In this document: positions 10,145-21,027 of the stretch, in pieces
How positions within the stretch are numbered: position 1 is the first letter of the stretch
Layout of the letters: every line of letters starts with the position of its first letter
Origin: Macrotis lagotis
Lineage: Eukaryota; Chordata; Mammalia; Peramelemorphia; Peramelidae
Length of the DNA: 64,000 nt
Reading direction: 5' to 3'
NCBI RefSeq assembly: GCF_037893015.1
Contig: NC_133661.1
Coordinates: 187,063,203 to 187,127,202 of the forward strand
The notes under the pieces: generated by a model
Told to the model about the DNA's origin: nothing
The model's database searches: none
Seen by the model: only the letters and a program-made list of their open reading frames with translations
Translations under genes and position numbers: made by a program

Positions 10145-13100
10145 GGAAGAATTGAGGGGAGGCAAGGGCAGCTGCCGACAGAATTCTGGGTATTCACTAA
10201 AGTAAAAGGATTAAGGTGAAACTTGAATGCAAAAGATTGAAGGATATATAGACTTAAGTCTATATATAACTTCCTTGCGTTCTCTATTTACAAATGTGAG
10301 TTGCCAAGGATTTATTGTCAAATAGAACATGTGCTTTGAGTTGTTTTGCCAGTAGTGGTGATAGATTTACACTGACCCTGCACTCTTTCTAACTCTGTCT
10401 TCTTGAGATAAACAACATTCAGTTTCAAGACAGCTGGCTGGGGCTAGTACAATCTGTGGCAGTAGACACAAGCAGCAGCCAATTGGGGCAAAGAAGGATA
10501 AACCTAAGACCTTGGCCTCATTGATCTGGTCATGCTCTGATCAGACACAATCCTAGAGGAAGGAATGTTATGGAAAAGTGATTATCAATTGATATATATT
10601 CTTAACACCCTTTGGCAGACCTGGGTCTCCTACAATTGCTAAGCAAGTATTTGCTCTGAATTCAATTTGGTGTGATCCTAAAGCTCCCATTCCAAAATGA
10701 CCCTGGCATTCTAGATCATATCTTTCTGAAATATTTCTTGTCATAGCTTTGCCAATGCAAACCCTAGACAGGACCATGACAAGTTGGATGTGACTGAAAC
10801 GGCTGAACAATAACAAATATGTGGGGTGCCATAACAAGCATTAGGGGCCAGAGGCCAAATGAAAAATCCAGCCCTTGTGGTCTATTGAGGTCTACTGAAA
10901 CCTTTGGGACTGTGTTTCTGGCCCCCGACCATAAGTCACATCTGATTCCCTGAAAAGTTTAAGCAGCATTCCTAATGAATCCAACTGAGCAGCATAGGAT
11001 TGCCAACAATGAGGTCCTGGAAAGGGACCAATTTACTGGCATTGAAGTAATGTTAACTGCAAAACAGCTTCAATGAATGCAGAAAGTATACTGGCACATT
11101 CCCCAAGTTGCTGCTATATGTCAGACTCAAAGGAAATCAGCTCAATTACAAATTGACTCCTTGAACTTAGGCATGCCTACTTACTTAGTCTAAACCTCAG
11201 TTTCTTCATCTTTACAATGGGAGGGAGAAGAAGAAGGGGAATTAGATCTAAGATGGACTTTTGTAACAATAGCCAGAGAGGAAACTATGCGTTGAAGTGG
11301 AGAGAGCTTAGGATCTGGAGTTAGGCAGATCTGAGTTCAAATCATCCTACTGACATTTAATAATTGTGTGATCTTGGACAAGTCACTGGAACTTTCTAGA
11401 CTCAGGGAATGAGGATAAGAAAAAAGTCTGCCTCCAGAGGTTATTAGGGGGCTTAATACACTTCTTATCTTAAAGCACTATTCTAGACTTGTATAGTTTA
11501 CAAAGAAAGCATTTTTCCCACAACTACCTTATGGAGTGGTAGTAGAATACATTATTATACTCATTTTACAAAGAAGAAAGCTGAAACTTCATGGACATTA
11601 AGGGATCAGCCCAGGGTCACACAGTTATTAGGTGCTAAAGATGGGATTCAAATCAGGGTCTCTTCTGACTCAGCTCTAACATTCTAGCTTATGAACTATC
11701 TATCAGTCAGGTAGATAGAAGAAATGTAATTAGAGAAGGAGAGTCAAAGTGTGATTGTACAAAGAGAATTGGATTTGGAGTCAAGGGACCTGTGTGTAAT
11801 CACAACATTGCTCTTTATTATCTAGGTATATTTTTCCTTTGTTCTCAAAGAAGGAGGAGCAATGTTGAGATTATGCCTCAAGTCCCCTGACTCTAAATCT
11901 AATTCTCTTTTAGATGATGCAGTGGATAGAGCAGTAGCCCTGGAGTCTGAATATCTGAGTTCAAATCCAACCTCAGATACTTGATAGTTATTAGCTATGT
12001 GACCTTGGGCAAGTCACTTAACTCCATTGCACCACCCCCCAAAATGAAATAAAAAATTAAATAATGTTCTATTACAATCCTTAGTTGGATTGAAATATTG
12101 GGTTTCTATATTTTATAGTGAACAATATAGGAAGTTGGCATTGTAAAACTGTCAGGGTCAAGATGGGGCCCCAGTATCTGTTCTGACCCCATGTTTTTCC
12201 AAATTTCCTATACCCACAGTTCACCGAGTGGCTCTGGTCTGTGGGAGCGAGTTCTTCGGGGCAATGCTCTTGAGTGGGATGAGGGAATCCCAGGGCTCAG
12301 CTGTTGTCCTGCGCACAGTCTCTGCCCCAGACCTGCAGCTCCTTGTCTCCTTTGCCTACTCAGGGGCCCTGCAAACAAACTGGCCTGGGCTCCTGAAGGC
12401 CACCCAGATTGCCCTGCAGTACCAAAGTGGCTCCTGCTTGGCCTTGTGCCAGAGAGCCCTGGCCCGAGGCCTTAACCCTCTCCGATGCTTAGCCTTGCTT
12501 CCTGTGGCTGAAGCCCCAGGACTCGAGAGACTCTGGGACAAAGCCCATTACTATCTCCTCAACCATCTGCCTGCTGTGACCTCCTGCCCTACCTTCCCAG
12601 ATCTGCCTCTTCCCTTTCTAGCCAACCTGCTGGCCAGTGATGAGCTACATATAGAGGAAGAATTTGAGGCCTTTGAGGCTGCATGGCACTGGTTGGCAGC
12701 AGATCCTATTGGCAGAGAACCTGAAGCTGAGATTCTACTGCGCTGTGTCCGTTTTGGTCGCATGTCCACACGGGAACTGCGGCGTGTGAGAGCTGCGGGA
12801 TTGCCCCCACCTCTGCCCTCATCCTTGCTGCATCAGATTCTGGTAGAGGCAGAGGTGCCAGGTCAAGAAAGGAGGCGGGAGCCTGATCGGGCACTGGTGG
12901 TGATTGGTGGAGATGGAATCTCTCCAGACTTTGCTCAGAGTCAGCCATCCCGAGGGGTGTGGTGGGCCCGGGCCTTCTGCAGTGGTGTAGGGCTGGTACA
13001 TACAGTGGAGTGGGGTAAGTTACCTGCCTTGCCCCCTCCTGGGCGCTTCCGACATGGTGCTGCCAGTCTCACTGGGAATGAACTATACGTGTGTGGAGGG

Positions 13101-14766
13101 CAGCATTACTACAGTCACTCAGACACCTTGGCTTCAGTCCTCAGGTATGGGAGAGAAGATGTAGTTGGGATAGAATACAGATCAGGACAGTCTTTTTTAT
13201 CTAGGTCCCCACCCTTCTTCTAGGGCTGTTTCCAACCAGGTGGAATCTTTGATGCAGCCATCAGATATCTCCAAAGTTCTCCGTCTTCCAGCCATAGTTA
13301 CCTGGTAGGGGATTACATGAGGAAAACTTTGGGGATTATTTTATCTTTCTATTTTGAAAGCACATCCCATTGGCAGAGAACCTGAAGCTGAGACTCTGCT
13401 GCGTTGTGTCTGTTTTGGTCACATGTCCACACGGGAACTGTGGCATGTAAGAGCTGCAGGATTGCCCTCTCTAATAGGTGCCAGATCTGGAGAGGGGAGC
13501 TCAAGGATGAAAGTCAGATATCTCTACTGGGAGGGTAGAAGAAAGGGAACATTTGTTGATTCAGGAGTAGCTTCTAGAGACCAGAGCTAACTCTATCCAT
13601 CTCTCTTTCCTGTGTGTGTTCATAGGTGGGCACCTGGCCAAGATCACTGGGAAGAGTTGGCTCCAATGTGGCAGGCCCGATCCTTCTTCCCACTGGTGGC
13701 TCATGATGGATATCTTTATGCTTTGGGTGGGAGAGACAATGGGGCTGCCTTGGATTTGGTGGAAGCCTATGATCCCAAGCTAGATTCTTGGAGGTAAGCA
13801 AGAGAGAAGAGAACAATCAATTAGCAAATCTTTACTAAGTGCCTATTATATGCTAGTGAAATTGGTGATGGAGAGACTTCTCCTAAAACTTCAGTAGTTA
13901 TTTATCCTAAACAAGATGACCTTTTATTCCTTTAATGTCAAAATAAACAGATAGAAGTTGTCATTTCAGTCATAGAATCTCAGAGTTGTAAGAGATCATA
14001 GAGGTTATCTAGTTCAATCCCTTCTGGAACAAAAATCTTGTTTCTTTGCTTGTACTTCCATCTCTGTTAGGGATAATGGGATACCCAGACTTATCCACAT
14101 TCATATCAGAGTGCCCTCATTTAACTGACCCAAGATGGGCAGGGGCATGAAGGGGCTAGAAACATCTAGAGTTAAGAAGGAGAGAGGAGACCCAGATCTA
14201 AGAAGGAATTTGAGGATATCTACTGCCCTTTTCCACTGAGAGTCCTTTGTTCTTCCTACAGGACAGCACCACCCCTCCCCATACCTTGCTTTGCACATGC
14301 AGCCTCTGTATTGGATGGTCAGGTCTATGTGAGTGGAGGCTTCAATGGGACTAATCAATACCTGGCCTCCCTCTTTAATTACAACCCTACTCGCAAGCCA
14401 TCATGGATTCTGCTGAGTCCCATGAAGACCCCTCGGGCAGGTCACGTCATGGTGGCACTGGGTGGACGACTCTACGTAGCAGGGGGCCTGGGTGAGGCTG
14501 GAGACCTGCTTAGTTCTGAAGCCTATGAACCCAGAACTGACACCTGGATGAGCCTGGAACCCCTGCCTTCTCCCCATGTGGGAGCTGCTGGAGTTGCTCT
14601 TCAAGGGGAGATGCTAGTTTTGGGAGGCTATAGCCACCAAACATATGCTCTCTCCCACCTCATCCACTCCTACTGCCCTGGCTTAGGCCGATGGCTTTGC
14701 TTGGGAACCTTGCCCCGGCCCCGAGCCGAGATGTCTGCCTGTGTCCTTCGTCTATCTCCTGAATAG
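9344..14766 (+). CDS. KLHL33: Kelch-like protein 33, four coding exons
   Basis: Exons 9,344-10,073, 12,220-13,144, 13,626-13,793 and 14,262-14,766 join in frame into 775 residues plus a TAG stop; all introns are GT-AG. The order is an acidic, Pro/Ser-rich N-terminus (1-90), a BTB-like segment (~95-193), an acidic linker, a second BTB (~219-335), BACK (~340-445) and six Kelch blades with paired glycines (GG at VIGGDG, VCGGQ, LGGRD, SGGFN, AGGLG and LGGYS). BTB-BACK-Kelch proteins typically act as CUL3 ubiquitin-ligase substrate adaptors. No substrate is known to me for KLHL33. The middle and C-terminal parts closely match my recollection of human KLHL33, including 'CVRFGRMSTRELRRVRAAGL'. The start is the first in-frame ATG after an in-frame TAG at 9,332-9,334. 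No frame damage is visible. Confidence 0.93.
10090..10141. repeat. (AG)n microsatellite
   Basis: About 25 uninterrupted GA units immediately downstream of the exon 1 splice donor. It is purine-only on the transcribed sense strand. Frames running into it are artefacts. Confidence 0.97.
10735..10815 (+). repeat. 3' fragment of RTE-tailed SINE
   Basis: Contains 'aggaccatgacaagttggat' and 'gactgaaacggctgaacaa', a diverged form of the 'gtcacgaagagtcggacacgactgaa' tail shared with the elements at 4.4, 53.0 and 56.7 kb. Confidence 0.55.
11295..11450 (+). repeat. MIR/THER-like SINE
   Basis: A tRNA-like head ('gatctgagttcaaatcatcc') is followed by 'tgtgtgatcttggacaagtc', as in mammalian tRNA-derived CORE SINEs. 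Sense orientation, diverged. Confidence 0.6.
11545..11695 (-). repeat. MIR-like SINE, antisense
   Basis: Contains 'agcccagggtcacacagtta' and 'gggattcaaatcagggtctc', the reverse-complement signature of the MIR tRNA-like region. Confidence 0.65.
11763..11908. repeat. Inverted repeat (potential hairpin) in KLHL33 intron 1
   Basis: Arm 1 (11,763-11,812) begins 'agagaattggatttggagtc'. Arm 2 (11,857-11,908), reverse-complemented, begins 'agagaattagatttagagtc'. Both end in 'caacattgctc'. The arms are ~50 bp, roughly 85% complementary, separated by ~44 bp. The intronic transcript could fold into a long stem. Confidence 0.8.
11911..12058 (+). mobile_element. Marsupial short SINE, diverged
   Basis: Runs from 'gatgatgcagtggatagagc' through 'gttcaaatccaacctcagat' and 'gaccttgggcaagtcactta' to an A-rich tail. 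It abuts the right arm of the inverted repeat. Confidence 0.75.
12220..13144 (+). CDS. KLHL33: KLHL33 coding exon 2 (second BTB, BACK, first Kelch blades)
   Basis: Encodes residues 244-551 plus two bases. It holds the second BTB ('VHRVALVCGSEFFGAMLLSG', 'LLVSFAYSGAL'), the BACK domain ('HIEEEFEAFEAAWHWL' to 'RVRAAGLPPPL') and the first Kelch repeats ('ALVVIGGDG', 'ELYVCGGQ'). The donor is 'ctcag|gtatgg'. A large exon covering BTB to BACK is usual in KLHL genes. Confidence 0.95.
13145..13625 (+). other. KLHL33 intron 2
   Basis: A short phase-2 intron with donor gtatgg and acceptor 'tcctgtgtgtgttcatag'. It contains a partial, decayed copy of exon 2 at 13,360-13,501. Confidence 0.9.
13360..13501 (+). 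pseudogene. Intronic partial duplicate of KLHL33 exon 2
   Basis: Positions 13,360-13,469 match exon 2 positions 12,698-12,807 at about 88% with no indels. The translation 'HPIGREPEAETLLRCVCFGH' parallels 'DPIGREPEAEILLRCVRFGR'. The next ~30 bp ('gtgccag...gaggggagc') can be aligned to a later part of exon 2 after a deletion. It has no usable splice sites and a TAA replaces the GTG of 'RRVRAA', so it is non-coding. Confidence 0.88.
13626..13793 (+). CDS. KLHL33: KLHL33 coding exon 3 (one Kelch blade)
   Basis: A 168-bp exon encoding 'WAPGQDHWEELAPMWQARSF' through 'LYALGGRDNGAALDLVEAYD' to 'KLDSWR'. It has the GG doublet and the spaced Tyr/Trp of a Kelch repeat. The donor is 'ggag|gtaagc'. Its length is a multiple of three, so skipping it would keep the frame but remove one blade. 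Confidence 0.95.
13794..14261 (+). other. KLHL33 intron 3
   Basis: A short intron with donor gtaagc and acceptor 'tgttcttcctacag'. It contains an old mammal-wide repeat fragment at about 13,965-14,030 ('tcatagaatctcagagttgt'). Nothing coding is seen. Confidence 0.9.
14262..14766 (+). CDS. KLHL33: KLHL33 terminal coding exon (last three Kelch blades)
   Basis: Encodes three Kelch repeats ('QVYVSGGFNGTNQYLAS', 'RLYVAGGLGEAGDLLS', 'MLVLGGYSHQTYALSHLIH') and ends 'PRPRAEMSACVLRLSPE' before TAG at 14,764-14,766. As I recall it, human KLHL33 runs ~20 residues past this point, so the C-terminus may be shorter here. Confidence 0.95.
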
Positions 14767-14962
14767 CTGCAAACCCCAGGAACTGACTTAGTTCAGACTT
14801 AAATCCATAGTGGGGCAGAGAAAAGAGTGGGATAGAAGGAGAAAAAGATGGAGAATCAGTATATGCAGATTGAGGATGTGAGAAAGAAGGGAAGAATTTA
14901 AGAGAAGAAAACCAATAGGTTATATGTTGGAAGGAAAAACTTCACAGCAGGATTTCTTAATT

Positions 14963-14966
<4 letters not shown>

Positions 14967-15023
<57 letters not shown>
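14967..15023. repeat. (GT)n microsatellite in KLHL33 3' flank
   Basis: About 28 GT units, probably within the 3' UTR. Frames on both strands through it are artefacts. Confidence 0.95.
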
Positions 15024-15024
<1 letters not shown>

Positions 15025-15099
15025 TGGACTCCTTAGGCAGTCCAGTGACACATGGACCACTTCTCGGAATAATATTTCTAAATATTGTACACAATCTAA

Positions 15100-15105
15100 A
15101 ATAAA
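15100..15105 (+). terminator. Candidate KLHL33 polyadenylation signal
   Basis: AATAAA about 335 bp after the stop codon, with another AATAAA ~16 bp later. No other canonical signal lies closer to the stop. Which one is used cannot be told from sequence. Confidence 0.4.
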
Positions 15106-15707
15106 TAGGAATATGAAATAAATCAATTATATTGAAATATAATTAACAAAATATTTTTAAATGGACATTTGGAACCTCAAATTAAGAACCCCTGAGATAG
15201 GGAAGTAAAGAATACCTACCTTAGGTGGGGGAAAAACTTTGTTCAACTCCAACCAAGGGTTATGGACCTGACAGTAGGCCTATGTATGACACAGGCAATG
15301 GCTTCTGATTATCCTAGGTTTTAGAATTAAGAGAGGCCCTCATTTTATGGATAAAGAACCAAGGTCCAAAATCCTAATGGAATTGTGTAGCTTCACATAG
15401 GTAATATAGTAGTGTATGGAAGGATCATAAAAGAAATTGGGAAGCAAGGAAAATCCTATAAACTTTGGAGAGGGGGGTTACAGTGAGTCCTTCTCTTCCT
15501 CATCTTTCCCTTTCACCTTATTAAATAGTCCTGTCCTCAAAATGTTTAAACCCTTTGACCAGACCAAATTCCTCCTTAAATAGCCCCTTAGATTGAGTAT
15601 GGTTTTTTCCTGTATCTTAATCATCACTTCTCCTTGTGGAGAACTTCTAGGTTCCAATAAGGTTGAAGTCTCAAGCAAAACAGCTCTTGACTAGGGGTGT
15701 AAGAGGT

Positions 15708-15895
15708 GAGGAAATGCATTGGATAAAGTGCCAGATTTGGAGTAAGGACAACCAGGGTTCAGATTTTGCTTCAAAAACTTACTGTGTGACTTTGAGCAAA
15801 ATCACTTAGTATTTTCAGTACTCACTTTTCTATATTTAAAATGAGAAGATCTCTAAGGTCTCTTTTTGTTCTAAATCTATAATCCTATGAAGTGC
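15708..15895 (+). repeat. MIR-like SINE
   Basis: Head 'ggataaagtgccagatttgg', then 'gtgtgactttgagcaaaatc' and 'aaaatgagaagatctctaag', the usual order of a mammalian CORE-SINE in sense orientation. Confidence 0.6.
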
Positions 15896-16384
15896 CAGTG
15901 TCTAGGAATGAACTTCAGTGATACTGTTGATAGAAGTAAATATGTATATCTATGTGGGTGTGGGTTGTATTTGGTCAAGGGAAAGGGAAAGTGAGATAGA
16001 GTTGAAGTTAAAAGAACCTATAGTGGAAGGGGTTGTAGTTTATGGGATGGAAGCTGAATTAAGTAACTCTAGTGCCTAGATCTTTCCTAAACTGGCATCA
16101 TGCCCAGACCTAAGATGGATTGTGAGGTAGATGGAAAAAAAAACATTTTTTGACTTAAGACTTCCCAGGTAAGCAAGAGACAGATAGAAGAATCATTTGA
16201 AGACCATGAGAACTGTACAGGTGATCCCCTAACCCTTTTAGTTCTTTTCCCTGGGATTTTCTTGAATCACCTATTTTCTGAGATAAGGAGAATTGGGGCA
16301 AAGATTTATTGTGTTTTGGGGCACATTTGGTGTCCATTTAGTCAAAGGCAAGTAACTATTTTGATGGTGCTCCAGGGATACGAT
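15896..16384. other. Intergenic, nothing recognised
   Basis: No coding, RNA or confident repeat signal on either strand. Confidence 0.4.
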
Positions 16385-16740
16385 TACATTTTATTAATTT
16401 TTATAACTTAAGAAAGCATTTCTACAACAAAGCAGAATAGGAAAAAAGAGGATGTACATGAATTTGCAGATCTATTATGTACAACTTAACTTACTTTTCT
16501 TTTAAAATATCTAATAAATTTATCATGTAACTTTTAAAGCCATCCTGTTTGTTGTTTCCTATTATCCTTTCTTTTGTTCTATTCTATGTATTTTAAAAAA
16601 ATGTCTTAATAGCACTATTTTTATTTTTTGACGACTCCATTGCTAATCCCTCTCCCTCCTCCTTTTACCACCTTCCCACTGGAAAAAAAAAACATGTTGA
16701 AGATACAGCCTGTTGAAAGTATGCGGAAGTTAAGGTTCAA
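16385..16740 (-). mobile_element. L1 3'-end fragment, antisense
   Basis: AT-rich sequence ('ccatcctgtttgttgtttcc', 'attttaaaaaaatgtcttaa') whose wording recurs near 22.9, 32.4 and 37.5 kb. I read these as diverged 3' portions of marsupial L1 in antisense. Confidence 0.45.
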
Positions 16741-18390
16741 AGTCAAGTCATTCTTTTAAAAGTGAGTGTTGAATAAATAAAGTTTCCAATGAAGAATACA
16801 GAACAATAATAAAAGTGAGGGTTGAAAATAGAACCTGAGGGTAATCCATGGGTGAGAAGCAGAAGAATGGAGAGAAGACTGAAAAGAAGCAGTTGTTTGA
16901 GAAGACAACCCAGAATAACATTGTTTCAGAAACCAAGGGAGAAGAATATTTCATGAAAGAGTATGGTTAATTGTCAAATGTTAAAGAGTTAGAGATTTTG
17001 AGAGAAGAGAACAGAAAAGAAAAGAGAAAATAATTCAGAACTGATTTTTGAGTATCTTCAATTCCTCATGAGTAGAAGATGAATGCTGATCAAGCAAAGA
17101 TTGAGGACCAGTCACCCAAGTAAGGGAACCAAAAGTGTGCAGTATCATGGAAAGGAGGAGACGTAGTCTAGAGACTCAAAAGTCTAAGAGAAATCAAGTA
17201 GAGTAGAACTGAAAAAAGACTAATGGAGTTATCAGCTGAGATCATTGGCAATTCTAAAGTGAGTAATTTCAGCAAAATGATAGAATCAGAATAGTCCAAC
17301 TTTCAGGACTTTAGCCCTAAAAGGGAGGAGAAATATAAGGTAATAAATTGAACACATGGAAGGATCAATTTAAAGTTTTTAAAAGTGTGGCTTGATTGTA
17401 TGCATTAGGGAAGGAACCAATGATTGAGAAAAAATAGAAAATGAAAGAACTGGAATTTTAAGAGAGGCAAGCTTCTAGAGAAGACTAGAGGGAGTAAGAT
17501 AAAAAGTACAATTGAAGAGCTTGCTTTGGCACAGTTAAAGGCAATCTCTCCCCCCAGAGACTCAAAGGTGAAAAAACAGGGAACTGGATTCATAGCCTCA
17601 ATTTTTTGAGTAAAGTAGGCAAGTTAGATCCTCTGCTAAGAAGGATGTGGGGGAAGGGTCTTGTAGGAGTAGAGAAGAGAAGAGTTTGGAAAAACTGTTG
17701 TTGAGAATCAACCAGAATAAGAATAAAAGGATTGCTATGAAGAAGTGAATGCTTAATTGAGACTAGAAAGAGGTAGTGAAGAAGTTACAGGGCTGAATGA
17801 AATGGCTAAGGGAGAGAATATAGAGGGAGAAGGAAAAAAAAAGGCTACTTTGGAATACTTTCATATTAGAAGATCCAGAAGAAGACAAGGAACCAGCAAA
17901 GGAGACAGAAGGAATGCTGTGAGAGAGAGGTAGTAGCAAAGGAGGAAAATACGATGTTTCTGAAGTCAAGGGAGGAGAGACTCTCCAAGTGAGGACAGAG
18001 TGATCAATAATTCTAAAAACTGAGAAGAAGCCAGAGAGGCCTCAAAAGATTTTGAATTTTATGATTATGAAGTTATTGATGATATTTCAGAAAGCAAGTT
18101 TCAGTAAAATAGTTGAGGTAGAAATCATATTGCAAAGACCGAGGAGAAAATTGGTGATGAAGAAAGTAAAGTGAAATAAATAGAAGGCAGTTTAAATTAT
18201 AAGGTAGTTAAGGAGAGGCTAATAGGAATTTATATCTTATCCTAGAGAAAACAAGGAGCCACTGGAGTTTATTGAGTATCTTACATGATCAGTAAAATTA
18301 CTGTGTTGAGAATGAATAACAGAAGAGGAGAGAAATCAGAGAGTGGGAGGACAGTCATGATGCCTTTTGCAATAATCTAAATGAAAAGCC
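16741..18390. repeat. Copy of an ancient ~2-kb interspersed repeat
   Basis: Purine-rich text such as 'agccagagaggcctcaaaag', 'aaagcaagtttcagtaaaat' and 'cctagagaaaacaaggagcc' corresponds to similar phrases at 49.0-50.8 and 54.6-55.6 kb. I recognise it as a mammal-wide repeat but cannot name it safely. There is no long open frame. Confidence 0.5.
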
Positions 18391-18500
18391 TGAACTATCA
18401 AGTAGCTAGACCTTTGGTTCGGAAGAAATAAGTTCAAATCTTGACTCATAAACTTACTATTTGACTCTCAGCAAGTCATTTAACTTCTCTCAGTCTTAGT
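18390..18500 (+). repeat. SINE fragment
   Basis: 'agttcaaatcttgactcata' and 'ctctcagcaagtcatttaac' are diverged B-box and downstream sequence of a tRNA-derived SINE. Confidence 0.5.
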
Positions 18501-18504
18501 TTAG

Positions 18505-19475
18505 TGTTTTGTTTTCCTTTGATACTTTATTTCATTTTAATTTCCCCCGGTTACATGTAAAAACAAGTTTTAATATTCATTTTGAAAACTTTGAGTTCTG
18601 AATTCTCTACCTTCTTTTCATTCCACTCCCTCTCATTGAGAAAGTGAGTTATTTTAATATAAGTTAAAAATGTGTAGTTATGCAAACATTACCATAATAG
18701 TCATGTTGTAAAAGCAAACATGACCCCTTCCTCCCAAGAGAAATCTCAAGAAAAATAAAGTTAAAAAGTGTGTTTCAATATATATTCAGATACCATCAGC
18801 TTTGTTTGGGGGAGTGGAGAGCATTCTTTATTCCTTCTGAACTGTATTGGGTCACAACATTGCTGAGAAAAGGTAAGTCATTCACAGATAATCATTCTGC
18901 AATGTTGTTACTTTGTTAATAGTACATTTTCCATTGAATCTGTTCATATAAGTCTTTCCAGGTTTTGAATAGCTACATGCCACATAATCATAATCACATT
19001 CCACAATTTATTCAGCCTTTCCCAACTGATGGGCATCTTCCTAATTTCCAGTTTCTTACCATCAGAAAAGCACTGCTATAAATATCTTCATACATATAGG
19101 TCCTTTTCCTTCCTGCTTTTCATATCCTCTGGATTATGGACTTGGTAGTGGCATTGCTAGGTCAAGGGGTAGACATAGTTTGATAGCCCTTTGGGTATAG
19201 TTTCAAATTGCTCTACAAAATTATTGCATCATTTCATAACTTCTCCAACAGTGAATTAATGTCTCATTTAACCTACATTCCCTCCAACATTTGTCATTTT
19301 CTCTTTCTGTCCTATTATCCAATCTACTAGATATAAGTTAGTACCTCAGAATTTCTAATTTATATTTCTCTAATCAATAGTGATTTTTTTTAATGTGGCT
19401 ATAAATAACATTGATAATCTCATCTGAAAATTATTCAAATCTTTTGATCATTTATCAATTGGGAAATGGCTCTTA
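18505..19475 (-). mobile_element. Old L1: ORF2 C-terminus and 3' UTR
   Basis: The left edge 'tttaatttcccccggttaca' is the complement of the marsupial L1 3' terminus. Farther right, 'ccaactgatgggcatcttcc' and 'gccctttgggtatagtttca' are antisense to the C-terminal ORF2 region. No intact frame remains. It is interrupted on the right by a HAL1-like element. Confidence 0.75.
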
Positions 19476-20711
19476 TTTTTTTATAAAATGACTTTTATTT
19501 TTTATATTCTCTATGTTTGAGAAATAAGGTCTTAAAAAGTGAAGCATATTTCAATATTTTCCCCCACAGTTACTATTGTTAACTGTATTTCCCTCCATCC
19601 TATTCTCCCCACCCCCAATTTATTCTATTCTTTCTCTTCTTTCACTCTGTCCCTCCTCAAAAGTGTTTTGCAACTGACTACTCCCACTCCCACAATCTTC
19701 CCTTCCTTTCTATCAACTCCCCCCCCACCCCTTTCTCCCATCTCTTTCCCTCCTACTTTCCTCTAAGGGTAAGATAGATTTCTATATCCAATTGAAAAAA
19801 TTGAGCCAGTTTTGATAATTCCCTGTCAACTTATCCTTCTCTCACTCCACTGCGCAAACTTTTTCTTGCCTCTTTTATATAATTTACCCCATTCTACCTC
19901 CCCTTTTTCCTTTCTCCAAGTTCATTCCTCTCTCATCCTTTACCTCCATCTTTTTAATATATTTTCCCTTTATATTCAGCTCCTGCCTATGCTTTGTCTA
20001 TGTGTGCTCCTTATCTCCCTATTACATGAGAAAGTACACATTATCAATATCATCTTTCAGTTCAGGAATATAGATAGTTCAACATCATTAAGTCTTATCA
20101 TTTACCTTTCCTGTTTAATTTTCTATGCTTTGCTTGAGTCTCATATTTGAAGATTAGATTTTCTATTCAACTCTGGTCTTTTTATCCGGAAAGTTTGAAA
20201 GTCCTTTATTTCATTGAATATCCATCTTTTTCCCTGACAGTATGTTGAGTAGTTGATTCTTGGTTGCAATCCAAGCTTTTTTACCTTCCAGAATATCATA
20301 TTCCAAACTCTATGATTCCTTAATGGAGAAACTGCTAAATTTTGTTCTATCTTGACTGAGACTCGATGATAAATGAATTGTTTCTTTCTGGTTGCCTGCA
20401 ATATTTTCTCCTTGATTTGGGAGCTCTGAAATGTGGCTATAATATTCCTATCAGTTTTCATTTTACCCTTTACTTCAGGAATATCAGAGTAATTTTCTTG
20501 AATCATCTAGGTTCTTTTTTGATCATGGCTTTCAGGTAGTCCAATAATTTTTAAATTATTTCTTCTGAATCTATTTTCCAGAACAGTTTTTTTTCCAATG
20601 AGATAGTTCACATTTATTCTAGTTTTTCATTCTTTTGGTTTTGTTGTTTCTTGATTTCTCACAGTCATCAACTTCCCTTTGCTTGATTCTATACTTTAAG
20701 AAATTACTTAC

Positions 20712-20861
20712 TTTTTCTTTTGCAAGGTAAATGGGGTTAAGTGGCTTGTCCAAGGCCACACAGCCAGGTAATTATTATTAAGTGTCTGAGGCTGGATTTG
20801 AACTCAGGTACTCCTGACTCCAGGGCGGGTGCTCTATCCACTGTGCCACTTAGCTGCCCCC
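20712..20861 (-). mobile_element. Marsupial short SINE, antisense
   Basis: Reads 'ttttgcaaggtaaatggggt' to 'gtgccacttagctgcccc'. It is flanked by aagaaattactt on both sides (20,698 and 20,862). Confidence 0.9.
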
Positions 20862-20873
20862 AAGAAATTACTT

Positions 20874-21027
20874 TTTTTTTTTTAGGTTTTTGCAAGGCAA
20901 ATGGGGTTAAGTGGCTTGCCCAAGGCCACACAGCTAGGTAATTATTAAGTGTCTGAGACTGGATTTGAACCCGGGTATTCCTGACTCCAAGACCCGTGCT
21001 TTATCCACTATGCCACCTAGACACCCC
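20874..21027 (-). mobile_element. Second short SINE at the same target site
   Basis: A full-length antisense copy with T-run. It is flanked by aagaaattactt at 20,862 and 21,028, so it shares its target-site duplication with the neighbouring SINE. Confidence 0.9.

Larger units (their letters stand above)
10074..12219 (+). other. KLHL33 intron 1
   Basis: A 2.1-kb intron, phase 1, with donor gtaagc and acceptor 'cctatacccacag'. It contains a pure (AG)n tract starting 17 bp after the donor, several old SINEs, and an inverted repeat at 11,763-11,908. No coding segment is seen in it. Splicing restores codon GTT and the motif 'LKVHRVALVCGSEFFGAML'. Confidence 0.85.

Noticed and set aside
20720..20860. 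tRNA genes suggested by A/B-box-like text in SINEs
   Set aside because: These are tRNA-derived SINE heads with degenerate arms; none folds into an intact tRNA by eye.
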